This document shows positions 31,994-43,166 of a stretch of DNA of 64,000 bases, one piece after another. The notes under the pieces are model-generated. The model was given only the letters and a program-made list of their open reading frames with translations, had not been told where the DNA came from and did not search any database. Every line of letters begins with the position of its first letter. The stretch's first letter is position 1. A program made the translations under genes and the position numbers. The stretch covers positions 3,720,001-3,784,000 of the forward strand of contig JAJEKV010000064.1 of assembly GCA_021234155.1 (NCBI GenBank), read 5' to 3'. The DNA comes from Isoetes taiwanensis (Eukaryota > Streptophyta > Lycopodiopsida > Isoetales > Isoetaceae).

Positions 31994-32690
31994 AGCGCCA
32001 TAGGCCTATAAATGCCGTCCCCTCTGCTATAAGGCGGGAAGAATCCGAAATAGGTAAAAAAAAGGGCGGGATGGAATCCGTCGTGATTCGAGGTAGGACG
32101 GATAATTGTCCATCTGGGACGGTAGGACTACCGTCTCCCGGGGAACTTCCCCAACGTAGAGAAAGATTAGTAGGAAAAAAAAAAGAGGTTTTCAGGCAAA
32201 TAAAAATTCAAAAATAAATATTTCAGGCGAAAAAAACCCAAAAAAAAATACATTTGGCATCAGAAAAAATGGTTCCGGGGCTGTTGTAGTCTTCCCCAGG
32301 CGTGGTGGAGCTCTGGTGGTGCAAAGGCTGGTTTAGGAAGGCTGGGGAGTTTTCCTGAGGCACGCTAGTGTTATTAGACGAGAACACCTGCTTCTATGAT
32401 TTGGCCAGCGAATTGAGCTTACACATAATTCAATTGAAAAACAGCTTCGGCTTTGCAGAATGACGCCTCCTGTGTTTTCCGTGGCTTGAGACCTCTGCCC
32501 CAATTCCTTGAACGAGGTAGGTGATTATTTTGTCAAGCTTGTGGATTGATCCCATGATTCGAGTTTTACGGAAGCCTTCTCCTGCATATCTTTAACCCAC
32601 AGGCAAAATGGGGTCTCGAATTCTGTTTAGAGAGAAACGTGGTTGCATTTGCCTTATTCAAAGGTAAACACAGCTGATTTTCCAGGCAAA
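31994..32690. other. No gene recognised
   Basis: Mixed sequence with A-runs at 32175-32260. No supportable gene. Confidence 0.4.
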
Positions 32691-32950
32691 GGAGCCGGAT
32701 TTGAAGGTCAAGAGGGTCAATTCTAGGGTTTTAGTTGGACGTCTTATTAACTGGAAAAACACTCTAGATAACTGCTTTCAACATGGGCACAGTATGGAGG
32801 TTGTTGAATGCTTTCAACAGATGCAAGAGGAAGGTGTGGAACCAAATGATGTTACTCTTTTCAATATTCTTAATGCATGTGCAATTCTATCAGCACTCGA
32901 ATCAGGGAAATATGCTCATGCTTATCTTGCCGAACACATTTTTTTTTAAC
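32690..32950 (+). pseudogene. PPR gene remnant, internal repeats
   Basis: The plus strand encodes LINWKNTLDNCFQHGHSMEV, ECFQQMQEEGVEPNDVTLFN and ILNACAILSALESGKYAHAY, about two PLS-type PPR units. The frame stops at 32950. The matching C-terminal part of such a protein appears 3 kb downstream at 36045-36205, so the middle was lost or displaced by other sequence. Confidence 0.75.
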
Positions 32951-33059
32951 GTAAGGAGTCTATATTTACTTAGAAGGTTACTGGTTTACGATGATTATGA
33001 GCAATGGTTTGGTGTAGAGACCTCTGAAAGTCTACCGCAAACAGCAAAAAAGGAGCCAA

Positions 33060-33420
33060 TTGCAAAGAATGATACAAAAAAAGAAAAGGGATCACCATCT
33101 CATGTCCGCAAGCATGCAGCTAACACAGGAACCAGCAGCCGCAAATGTAATTGCTGCTGATAATGCATGGTGCTCATGGCTTGAGAATTGTGCAGATGGT
33201 AGAATAAAGGGATGCGCTGACCTTAAAGTACGTAGCTATGCTAGAATGGCTTTACTCAATGTTCTCCAAGCAAAAGATTGGATTAAGGCGTCGCAGCAGT
33301 TGGTTCCTGCTCTAAGAAAGGATTTCTCAAGGGGATTATGGCCTCGTTATGAGGATATGATCTTTTTGTTGAACATTTCTTTGCAGGGTTTTCTTGCAAG
33401 CTCTTATGCTCAGAGTTCTA
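33060..33420 (+). pseudogene. Unidentified exon(s) inside the split PPR remnant
   Basis: A plus frame contains AADNAWCSWLENCADGRIKG, CADLKVRSYARMALLNVLQA and KDWIKASQQLVPALRKDFSR. This looks like real, helical coding sequence but I do not recognise it. A short coding-like piece with a GTATGC donor (SFQSQMAYPAQSAAMEKK) lies at about 33650-33705. The layout suggests exons of one foreign gene with introns, in the plus orientation. Confidence 0.4.
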
Positions 33421-33705
33421 CAAAGTACAGACGCATCAGTAAGTTAAATTTATTTTCTTTCTTGTGCATAAATATCAAGTTATTACTGCTATGGCTTCCA
33501 GGAGGGATAATATATGATGTGCTTGCGCTGTAACTTTCATAACTGGATGCCCAGCTTTTCATTTGATTAGATTTTAATGCTAAAGTTTTAGGCAGGCCAT
33601 TCTTGGAAGCCAAGTTGCCAACTTGGATCATAGTGCACATAATGTGCAGGCTCCTTTCAGTCTCAGATGGCATATCCTGCTCAGTCTGCTGCCATGGAAA
33701 AGAAG

Positions 33706-36040
33706 GTATGCTAAACTATATATTGATTTCCTTATTGTATTTACTTATCTATGTTTTTGTGATGGGTTGGGTTTTCTTAGCCGCTGGAAAGTCTAGCTGA
33801 AATGATTTGGGCATATATTTCGAGGATCCTAATGATCAGAGAGAGACAAACATACAATTTCGAAAGGTCTTATCAATAGGTAAGTGTGAAGTTAAATGGT
33901 TTTCTCTTAAAATCATTCGTTTCAAATTGAAGTAGTCTGCAAATGCTGTACAATGCTAGGGTATGCAACAGTTCGGGATTGCTCATATTTGGTTATTTTT
34001 TGCTTTAAAATTCATGCCTCATTAATTTTTTCTTATCGCTTGTGGCTTTCAAGATTTCAGGATTCAGATTTTGGATCTGTGCAACAATAGCTTGGTCCAA
34101 CAATGGAGCTTGAATGGTTTACTTGCGGGACAACAGGTCATTTTAATATTTGTCTATTTTCTAATCATTTTTTTCTACGGGTCTTTGTTGAGATTCCTCT
34201 ATTGCTCTTAGCCTGCATGTGGGTTATCGGCTCCATTTGCTTTCGTAAGCATAGGGCCATGTATGCTGCATCCAGTAACATAGAACTCTTTGAGTAGTTA
34301 ACACTGTTCATGATGGTTGGTGTAACAGACCTTTAAAAGATGGAACATGCTGGATATGGGATGCTTGTGATTCTTCTGTCAACTCTTAGGTATATGTGCT
34401 AAAAAAGAGGTGATCAGAGCCTTGATATAAGTATGAGTACATTATTCCTATTTCTGCAGACTGCTTAGTCCGTGATCAGATATGCTGTTCTTTTAATTGG
34501 ATGGCACAATTTTTGTAGCTAGGGGGTAATTATGTATGTTGTGTTTAGGTTGTTTATCTTCTTTTTTATGAACCAGAAGTATCTTCTATCAGGTCTGGGA
34601 TAGCATCTATATCTTTCGGATTATATGGTTCCTATGAACTTATGTTTGTGCAGTATTATATGATCGAGGTAAGCTATGACTATGGTGTTTTTCTACAGGC
34701 TATTATGGGCGATTTACACAGGTAAGGTCTCCATACTGCATTATCCTTATGTGATTACCCTGTTTTCCAGAATAACATTATGATTTTTGGGATTTTGTGC
34801 TCTACATACATATGATATTGCAAAGGACTCTATTCCCTGCTGTGCAAACCCAAGTAGGCGCTTTTTGTCTGCAAAGCAAATTCCAAGAAGGCAGCATTTA
34901 GGCGCCCTACCTAAAGTTGGGCTTTACAGACTGGCAGTTGGTCCTTCCTTTTCTTAGAAACGCACTCATTACGTTTTCCATACCCTTTTAAAGTAGGGAG
35001 ATTAGCATTATTAATGGTACCATTGTGATAAACTAAAGGGCAGAACTATGGCACTTTTAAAGTTCTAGCTAAGATATGGTTTGCTACTGTAGAGTGGCGT
35101 CGCTTATATTTATGCCTCTTTCTTTTGCTATTGAATTGCCATAGACTATCTTTCTACAGATCTGATAAGGCTGGGAAGCTTTTGGCTGATTGTCTGCTAA
35201 GAGACCTTCATGGCAGTAGGTCAATGATCGATGATCGATGTTCTTCATTAACAATGCTGCTACAGGCCTGTGACACTGGTAGGTTGGAGCCCGGGTAATA
35301 TTTCATGGCAGCGAAGGTAGGTAATGGTAAGTTGGATTTTGTATAAAGTGCCAATGCCCTTTGTCTTTGTCAAGCATTGATAATTGTATGTGTAACAGCA
35401 TCTATTTGGAAAGGGTGTGTGCGCCACTAAAACTAGAGAAGCAACAGTGGAAAGGAGTATGCCAGGCAAGTTTTGTCTTCACAATAGTAAAAACTCCCAT
35501 TGATCTGTTCATGACTTCTAAGGATATGGATACGAATGCTTTAATGTGGTAAATGCTATGATGCTCTAATGGCTGGAGCTTTTTATTGTTGTAAATACAT
35601 TGGGACCAGCTGGCCTTGGAGGCTTTTTCAACTAAGACCCTCAGAAGTGTTTAGATTCTACATAGAATGTTCTCATAGTAAAGCAATAGGAGGCTTGAAT
35701 CTGACCACCAAGACTGTCATTTATTTGTTTCCTTGCTTCACAAACATACTAAGTGTTACATGATCCTTCATAATGTTCTTAAAGCAGTGCTTCAGTATTC
35801 CGTTATTGACGAGATAAAACGCCCTAATTTTTCTCTTGATCTTGACCTAAATATATTGGAAAATGAATATGCTCCTGGTTAAAGAGGGCGTGAAATCAAT
35901 TATGTTTGAAGTGAAGCAAGAAGGCATGGAAAAGGTGATGGAGGAGATTGAAACGACTTATTTTTAGTCTGGCAGAAGTGTGTAAAGCAACAATGGCCTT
36001 GATTTGGAATAGCCCAAAACTTTCTTCTTTTCCTTGCTTC
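33706..36040. other. Intron-like sequence with small coding-like islands
   Basis: Mostly T-rich, intron-like. Islands include GYYGRFTQ before a GTAAGGT donor near 34722 and AVLQYSVIDEIKRPNFSLDL at about 35785-35880, ending in a stop. They may be later exons of the gene begun at 33060. No firm assignment. Confidence 0.3.
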
Positions 36041-36044
36041 CTGT

Positions 36045-36205
36045 TTAGCTTAATAAGTGAAGGCCATGGCATTCTCCCAGCTCTACCACATTATTGCAGT
36101 TTGATTGATCTTCTTGGACGTTCAGGGTACATGTCTGAATCAGAAGATTTAATAAACATGATGCCCTCTGAACCTATAGTTGTATCATTTGGTGCAGTGT
36201 AAAAT
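36045..36205 (+). pseudogene. PPR gene remnant, C-terminal E-region
   Basis: The plus strand encodes ISEGHGILPALPHYCSLIDL, LGRSGYMSESEDLINMMPSE and PIVVSFGAV, the classic HY.C.IDLLGRSG...EA..LI..MP end of plant PPR proteins. It probably belongs with 32690-32950. Confidence 0.75.
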
Positions 36206-37840
36206 ACATGATGTCTTTGGACTGATGCATTAAGTCACCAGTAGAGATGCATGAGCCGTTGTTGATACTGAGCTACCATATTATACCATATTATCTACAG
36301 CAAAGGCCGTTTCCATGGAATTATGGTGTGATATCGACTCGAAATTCGTTTTGAATAACAATCAACTAAGATGCTTAGATAATAGCAAGCTGATGGACAT
36401 GTCTTTTACATGCTTAGAATAGAAGTATAGTACAATAGGCATATACCAAACAACCATCAAATTCTGAAAAATTTATTGAACATGTAGTCAACCATTTAAA
36501 GAAGGACAAATCAGCAGAGGTCCTGCAAATTTATTTCCAGGCCCACAGATTTACCAAATATTTATGGTGCTGTTCCGAAATTTCTCTGTTTTCACGTGGA
36601 GTCTTGGTATTATCATGTGAAGTAGATCCGGAGAGAGATTAACCATTAAAGCAACCTTTCCACATTGTAATAGAACTTCAAATTCCACCATCCAGTAGAG
36701 ACCTTTGTTGGAAAGAATTAAAAAACATGAAGTGATGGTCAATAGAAAACTACCTTTATAAAATGAGCAGCAGATCATGCAATTCATTTCCAGATCCACA
36801 GATTTTCCACGTATTCATGGTGCAGCTCTTAAATTCTTTGTTTTCACGTGGAGTCTTGGCATTATTATCTGAAGTAGATCCGAAGAGAGATTAATCATTA
36901 TAGCAACATTTCCACATTGAAATTATAACTTCAAATTCCACCATCCAGTAGCTGAAACCTTTGGAGGGTATTAAAAGCATAAAATGAGCTGGGATGGGTT
37001 TTTAATCTCTGGGCTGTAAAAAAAATCAAGCTCGGCTTGCTTTGATTCACCCCATTTTACTGAAGCATCCAATCTTACTTCATGCAGCTATTGCTCTATA
37101 TCCTTCACCCGGATTTGTATGAAACCATAGTTCGTTCTTGCAGCTAAACTTTGTGGGCTACTGCCACATTATTTATGTCTGTAACATAGTTCCGAAATCA
37201 AGCCCATTTGCCTTTATTCTAATTGCAGCAAACATATCTCAACTAGATGTCGTCTCCCGCCCGCTTAGCGTCAGAAAAAAACCTAAGCTTTATTTTTGCC
37301 AAAGGCCAAATTTTCCACGATATTGTTTCCATGATAGTGCTCAAACCATCTAGGCAGCCGCTTCACATGCTAAAAACTTCCCATGTATTTATCAAAGCAT
37401 GCCTTTCAGATTCTGCATTGATCGTTCACATTATATGATTCAATATTAAGACATGGTATATTCTATGTAAACCATAGAGTCCACAAAGTAATCCATGATG
37501 CCCCAACACTTGAAGATATATAGAAACACTAAGGTCTATTTTAGACCAACATGCTCTAAGGCCATTGCATAATTAGACCTTGAAAGTATTCAAAGGTCAT
37601 ATATTGACCACTGTTAACCATTTCTTAAGGTCTTTTGTAGACAAAAATCTATTTAAAGCTCATATTTAGACCATTGTTAACTTCCATGCCACACTGTCCC
37701 ATACTTTAAATGTGGAACATTGCTAGTGCAATGGACTTGCCCCATATTGTATCACATCAAGGTCATTTTTTGCACACTACGTGAGGCCAACTTTGCCTTG
37801 AAGAGCACATTTCCTAGAAATAGTCTATACGCATTGGAAC
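36206..37840. repeat. No gene; a ~165 bp diverged tandem duplication
   Basis: 36534-36697 and 36787-36955 share TTTTCACGTGGAGTCTTGG, GAAGTAGATCCG and CTTCAAATTCCACCATCCAG. Otherwise I see only AT-rich sequence. Confidence 0.6.
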
Positions 37841-37848
37841 ATGCCCAA

Positions 37849-38035
37849 GGTGTAGAGGGAGCAGCGATATTGATGCTCCCTCTACACCATTGTTGCCGCA
37901 TCGAGGGTCGCACTTGGGTTCGACTCCCAGCGGTGCACAAGGCGCCGGCAAAGTCGGCGCCAAATTCTTGTATATATATACTATTACTGTACATTATATT
38001 TATATGTGTATTTTGTACATTATACTCATATATAT
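37849..38035 (+). mobile_element. SINE-like unit with strong hairpins
   Basis: A perfect 15-bp-stem hairpin (GGTGTAGAGGGAGCA and its complement, 37849-37888) is followed by a B-box-like GGGTTCGACTCCC (37916-37928). A GC palindrome GGCGCC...GGCGCC (37941-37961) and a TATATA-rich tail come next. A polymerase III B box with a short AT tail is typical of tRNA-derived plant SINEs. I see no clear A box. Confidence 0.45.
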
Positions 38036-38120
38036 AACCAATAATGCTGCTACAGTGCATATCAATAATTTTATTCGATATAAGTACAGCTCCATTCAAT
38101 GCAGAAGGCATCCATTTTCT

Positions 38121-38405
38121 ATGTCTGGATCTTCATCTTCTCATTCCATGGGGCCTACCTCGCCTCCTCGTCCCGAAGATATAGACTCTATTACTTGCTC
38201 TATGGCATTTAATGATCTTGTTAGATGCAAACAGAGGGGTATCCCCCTTGCTCCCTGGCTGGATGGAATAGCTATGGGTCGCAAGGAATCTTCCTCTGGG
38301 TTATACCGTGTTGTTATCCATCTTGTTTGGGTTTCAGAGCACGGCGCCTATGAGCGTAATAGCATCACTCAACCACCTGCTCATGATGAGCCCGATTGGC
38401 AATGA
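38121..38405 (+). CDS. Unknown small protein (94 aa)
   Basis: The ORF starts MSGSSSSHSMGPTSPPRPED and continues through DLVRCKQRGIPLAPWLDGIA to VVIHLVWVSEHGAYERN. The N-terminus is Ser/Pro-rich and disordered. The rest has protein-like composition without low complexity. I know no family. It lies just outside the palindrome-bearing cluster and on the opposite strand, so it may be an independent gene or a fragment. Confidence 0.4.
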   Translation: MSGSSSSHSMGPTSPPRPEDIDSITCSMAFNDLVRCKQRGIPLAPWLDGIAMGRKESSSGLYRVVIHLVWVSEHGAYERNSITQPPAHDEPDWQ

Positions 38406-38639
38406 ACTGCTTCATTCATGTATGCTATGCCTCTGATATGAGTTATAGATTCTGTTACTAGTATATTTCAGACATCCACTAGTTATAAGGATGTAATATA
38501 AGTGAAATATGTGATCCATCTATCTATCGCATATTTTGAATTTGCATAGCTCTTGGCCACTTGCTATGTAGATTCAAAATTCAGAAAAACATTCTCTTCA
38601 ACATATAAGTTGCAATTGCCAAGGTGCGAAATAGGCACT

Positions 38640-38850
38640 CTTGCGCATTGTATGAGTAAAATGACTGAACGTATCCACGGTGCGAAAATGGCCCTCACAC
38701 AGCTTGTGGAACAGTCTTTTCCGCACCGTAGTCACGGTGCGAAATTGCCCCCTCCAGAAAGTTAGGAACTATTAATTTTGCACCATGGCGACGGTGCGAA
38801 ACAGACCGTCCCACAAAATGTGGAATAGTCATTTTTGCACCATGGCTACG
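38640..38850. repeat. GCACCGTGGCTACGGTGC palindromes downstream of H3-like gene 2
   Basis: Several complete or partial palindromes (CCGCACCGTAGTCACGGTGCG, GCACCATGGCGACGGTGC) occur here. They are the same family as at 42755-43050 and 44585-45110. Confidence 0.85.
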
Positions 38851-39011
38851 ATCAACAATGGTCAATAAATACACAACCTCAATAAATAAAAGAGCAAATA
38901 AATACAAAACCTCAACACATATTTAAACAAAAACTAAAATATAAGCATAAAGAGAGACAATAATTTAAAACACCCATATATTAATATCCGAAGTAGGGTT
39001 ACAAAAGGTTC
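38851..39011. other. AT-rich 3' region of H3-like gene 2
   Basis: A-rich DNA following the last codon of the H3-like gene, before the palindromes. No feature. Confidence 0.35.
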
Positions 39012-39560
39012 CTAAAGGAGGCATCCAAGGAAGTATTTAGCTAAGGCATAGTCCTCGTCCTGCACAGTAACACGTCCTTTGTGCACACAACAGCGGACAC
39101 TGTCCTCGAAGAGGCTAACTAAATGAGCCTCTATTGCCTCTTGTAGTATATCCAAGGCCTCTACTTGGATTCTGTTCATCTCCTCCTCCACCATCAGGAC
39201 ATAATCCGGTTCCCTCCTCTTCTTCCTTGATTCCTTTCTTCTCTCAATGATATGGCCTGCATCTCGTACCTCACCATTCTAGCAAAGGCAAGCTTGGGAA
39301 TCAGAGGATGGGTATGTGCTTGCCAGTACCTAATCTCTTGTACTAAAGCTTGGATGCCAGGAGGAGCACCCTTTACCTTCTCAGGGCCACCATATATAAT
39401 ATTGGGCTTCCCTTCCTTCGACTTCTGCTTGTTTCCATGCTTGTCCTCTCCCTGGCTGCATCTCTCTCAGCTTGTCTCCAACTAGAAACAAGCCTAGGAG
39501 GCTTTACTGGGCCGGATCTCTTGCGCGTGGATTTCTGCTTACGCCGGGATGGGGCTTCAC
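39012..39560 (-). pseudogene. Second histone H3-like gene, fold region (element-borne fossil)
   Basis: The minus strand shows PPGIQALVQEIRYWQAHTHP, LIPKLAFARMVRYEMQ, ALDILQEAIEAHLVSLFEDS and CCVHKGRVTVQDEDYALAKY. These correspond in order to H3 residues about 43-129, and the C..H pair of the H3-H3' interface is retained. A basic stretch (RRKQKSTRKRSGPVKPPRL) lies upstream, like the Lys/Pro-rich linker of copy 1. LIPK..FAR.VR is shared with copy 1 but not with canonical H3, so both descend from one captured gene. The copy looks broken, with a few breaks. A non-autonomous LTR element sits in its upstream part. Confidence 0.75.
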
Positions 39561-39640
39561 AGTAGCTGTTCCACTGGAACTAGGCTTCCCGCGATCATCC
39601 TAATCCTGCTGATCTTGTTGGTCTTGCTGATGCTGTTGTT

Positions 39641-40262
39641 TGTTATGAATGCTCTGTTCTTCCTGCAAATTCATCAACTTATTAGAAAGTAAAACACCAC
39701 AGGGTACTCGATTTACCACCCAACTGAACCAACTAGAAGAGATGTCACCAAATCAAGCTACTCCGCAAGACTGTATAAGCATAAGCTCTTTCTAGCCACC
39801 AACCACTGGTGTTACAGGAACTCCTTCTAATGATATGCTCAAGAAATAAGCAAGAGGAAACTGCAAAGCAAGGCTAGGCTCTTCATCAAACATAGAAAGA
39901 AGTAGATCTAGTTGTGCAGTCAGCTTAGACCCATATGACCTTTCTGGTCATAACTCTCAAACCATAAGGAATCTATGGACAACCAAGCTCAATCTGGAAA
40001 CTAGACTTCAAGGGCTTTTCAACAAGGTTAGGAGCACTGATTTCTGAGTTGTGATCGCGGAGATATCTCGTCTCAAAATTATCCTTCATTTATAGGTAAC
40101 AACAGCTTGTTTTTTGCATTTTTGCTTCTAAATAAAGGTCAAGGTTTATTTTTAGCTCTATCTTTAATAATATCAAGGCTTAGATATATTGGATGGCTTT
40201 CTTACTTGATTATATCAATAGATATTATTCCATGCAAGGCCACTCCCCCGAGCACCATATCA
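39641..40262 (-). repeat. 3' LTR of the nested element
   Basis: 622 bp, TGTTATGAAT...CACCATATCA. Adjacent polypurine tract at about 40263-40278 on the minus strand. Confidence 0.9.
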
Positions 40263-41258
40263 ATTCCTTCCCTTCTCAAGACTGATCGTCCTCGATCGCC
40301 ATTATATCTGAAAGGAAACCATCAAACCTCCCTTTCAAAATTGATCTTCAATCAATTTCTGAAAAGCGTGTTATTTTTTCCCTTCTTGGGACCAATCTTG
40401 TCCTCCTAGGAATGTTCTTTTTCTGATCCTCCAAGGTAGGGTCCGCGCTTGGACAGAAAAATCTTCATATTGATCCATGAAGGAGGCGTCCCTCACTTGG
40501 ACAGTCATGATATTCCCAGCCCTTTCAGTCTTTCAAGTTAAATATCACCATTCAACTTGAACAAGAAAGATAATTTCCCCTTCCATTCTCAGGAATAAAC
40601 TTATTTCCTCGAGAAGGTCTCCAAAAACCACAAGTTGAATATCAACTTAATTTATCGCAAAGTATAGGTTAGTGTAAAATAAAATATTTACTAACCTCCA
40701 CCAGAAGCACCAACTTCTTATCAGTTTCAATTCCAGTTTGTAATCTCCAGCACCCACTAGAAGACCTGCGAACATCAGGAATAACAAACATTCTATTCAC
40801 CTGGACATGAGCATCAACTCATTCCATTCACTTGGATATGGCGTCAACTCATTCCAACCTCTTGGACATGGCATCAGCTCATTCCAATCACTTGGACAAG
40901 AGCAACAACTCTTTCCATTCACCTAGTTTGGATTGTGATCTCATAGATAGCGCCAACCATTTATGACAATCACTAGCCTCACCTCACCCATAAGGATGTA
41001 ATAAGAAATATCTAAAGTTTCTAATCACAATTCTTAAACATCAATTTCATACTAGACAAGAGGTAACTGATTTGCAATTTGCTCCTCTTGGATCTCTTGT
41101 GCTGCTTTCTTTTCACCTTTACTCTTCTTGGCTTCAGAAGTTCTCGCTTCTTGCGTTGCCTTAAGATATCTTGTGTGCTGCTAAGCCACTCAAATTTTCA
41201 ATGCTTCCATCACCCACAGCTCCGCTGGTAAAGAACAAAACTGAGCTCTGATACCAAT

Positions 41259-41852
41259 TGTTACGAATGCTCTGTTCTTCCTGCAAATTCATCAACTTAT
41301 TAGAAAGTAAACATCGATTTACCACCCAACCAGACCAACTAGAAGAGATGTCACCAAGTCAAGCTACTCCGCAAGACTGTATAAGAACAAGCTCTTTCTA
41401 GCCACCAACCACTGGTGTTACAGGAACTCCTTCTAAAGATATGATCAAGAAATAAGCAAGAGGAAATAGTGCAAAGCAAGGCTAGGCTCTTCATCGAACA
41501 TAGAAAGAAGTAGATATAGTTGTGCAATCAGCTCTGGCCATAACTCTCAAACCGTAAGGAATTTATGGACAATCGAGCCTAATCTGGAAACTAGACTTCA
41601 AGGGCTTTCCAATTAGGTAAGGATCACTGATTTCTGAGTTGTGGTTGCGGAGATATCTCGTCTCAAAATTATCCTTCTATTTATAGGTAACAACACCTTT
41701 TCTTTGCCTTTTTGCTTCTAAATAAAGATCAAGGTTTATTTTTAGCTTTCTCTTTGATAATATCAAGGCTTAGACATGCTGGATGGCTTTCTTACTTGAT
41801 CATATCAATAAATATTGTTCCATGCAAGGCCACTCTCCCGAGCACCATATCA
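41259..41852 (-). repeat. 5' LTR of the nested element
   Basis: 594 bp, TGTTACGAAT...CACCATATCA. Primer site at 41243-41256 reads TGGTATCAGAGCTC on the minus strand. Confidence 0.9.
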
Positions 41853-42660
41853 ATGTTCCACCCGATCCTGCTGATCTTGTTGCACTTGCAGATCCTGCTG
41901 ATCTCCCTTAAGCCTCTGATCGTGCTTCTCTTCCTCCCTCTCAATGATCTGTAGCTGATTAGAGATAACTATTTGTGAAGAAAGCAGTGGTGGTGCCCAT
42001 TTCTTAAAAGGGGACACCTGATTCAGCAGTCATAGGGCACCATGGCCCTGGTCAACCTGCCACAGTACCTGGCCGTGAGTAGGCATTCCTCCCTGATCTC
42101 CTAGCATATAATTCAGCTCATTACACACGAACTAGAAGGGCCTTTTCTCCATGCCGGGCATGGATGTCATCAGTCTCGACCACATGACACATGACCCCAC
42201 GGCTTCCTCTACTGTCTCTGCGCCAGGGGTGGTCAAGGGCAGACTGGCCGTTGAATCCAGAGCTGTGTCCAATGCTACCACAATACAATCGTCTAGAACT
42301 GGAATATTGTGGCAGATAGATGCCTCGCAGAAAATTCCTTCGCCAACAACCTTACCGGAGCTCAGCAAGGAGACCTGCGTAGGAAACGCTGTCGGATTTT
42401 GGAAAAATTCGTCCATGCTGTTGTTAATGTCCTGGACAACCTTTCTGAGCCTTTACTGGAACCCTTCTGGAAGGATAGGGTCTTCGACGTCCATCTGTTG
42501 GGTTGTAAAGGGAAGAACTGTCACGGGCTCTAGATTTGTGGTGCTGCTAGTAATGACCTCGTCAAGATTCTAGCGCTTGTCAAGCGTCTCATTTTGTGGG
42601 ATATCAGAGCTAGCGCCTTCCATGGACATGAGCAGGTTTTATAGAGGAGAAGAAATTCAA
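41853..42660 (-). pseudogene. Upstream part of H3-like gene 2 (fossil)
   Basis: The minus strand is coding-like up to the nested LTR element. It contains a stretch around NNSMDEFFQNPTAFPTQVSL, a hydrophobic segment with IPVLDDCIVVALDTALDSTA, and a Gln/Asp repeat (QQDLQVQQDQQDR) at the insertion border. The Gln/Asp repeat continues on the other side (near 39600-39640), which supports a single gene interrupted by the nested element. No MARTKQTAR tail is visible here. The domain is unknown. Confidence 0.5.
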
Positions 42661-42754
42661 ATAACCAGTATGATCTCTTCCGATCCCATAAACCCCTAGA
42701 ATTAAAAAAATTCACAGTAGCCACTGCGCGAAATGGTATCATGCGCATGCCATG

Positions 42755-43050
42755 GAATAGCTATTTTTGCACCGTAGCCACGGTGCAAAAGAGGCCAGCC
42801 CAAAATCTTCAGACATCGTGTTTTTGCACCATGGCTATGCTCCTGATGTACATACATGGAAATGACTGAAGTCACAATTAAACAAGAGTTAAGATAGACA
42901 TCTAACAAGGATTTATAGCTGACATTGAAGTTTAACAATTCATATGTTTCATAAACAGTCATACAGAAGCAATTTTTTGCACCGTAGTCACGGTGCGAGA
43001 AAGATCATTTCAAAAACTGCAGACATCGTGTTATCGCACCGTGGCTACGC
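42755..43050. repeat. GCACCGTAGCCACGGTGC palindromes between H3-like gene 2 and its neighbour
   Basis: Four complete or half units (at about 42768, 42823, 42978, 43034) lie in the gap between the two genes. Confidence 0.85.
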
Positions 43051-43166
43051 TCCTTAAAAATGTGCATAGGAATGAATGAAATAACAAATGACATACAGTG
43101 ACATTTCTCATACAAAAACATTTTATGCATTCTATAGAAAAGATTTTATATTAATACAAAAATGTT

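Larger units (their letters stand above)
39641..41852 (-). mobile_element. Non-autonomous LTR retroelement (TRIM/LARD-like), 2.2 kb, nested
   Basis: Two related direct LTRs (39641-40262 and 41259-41852) start TGTTA and end ATATCA. The minus strand has a primer site TGGTATCAGAGCTC two bases inside the right LTR. A polypurine tract (GAGAAGGGAAGGAAT) lies against the left LTR. The ~1 kb interior has no coding region and includes a four-copy ~34 bp repeat (near 40790-40925). The LTRs differ visibly, so the insertion is not recent. It looks structurally complete and lies inside H3-like gene 2. A possible 5-bp target duplication is imperfect. Confidence 0.9.

Noticed and set aside
42151-42573. 140-codon plus-strand frame
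   Set aside because: Antisense to the coding-like upstream part of H3-like gene 2; no domain character.
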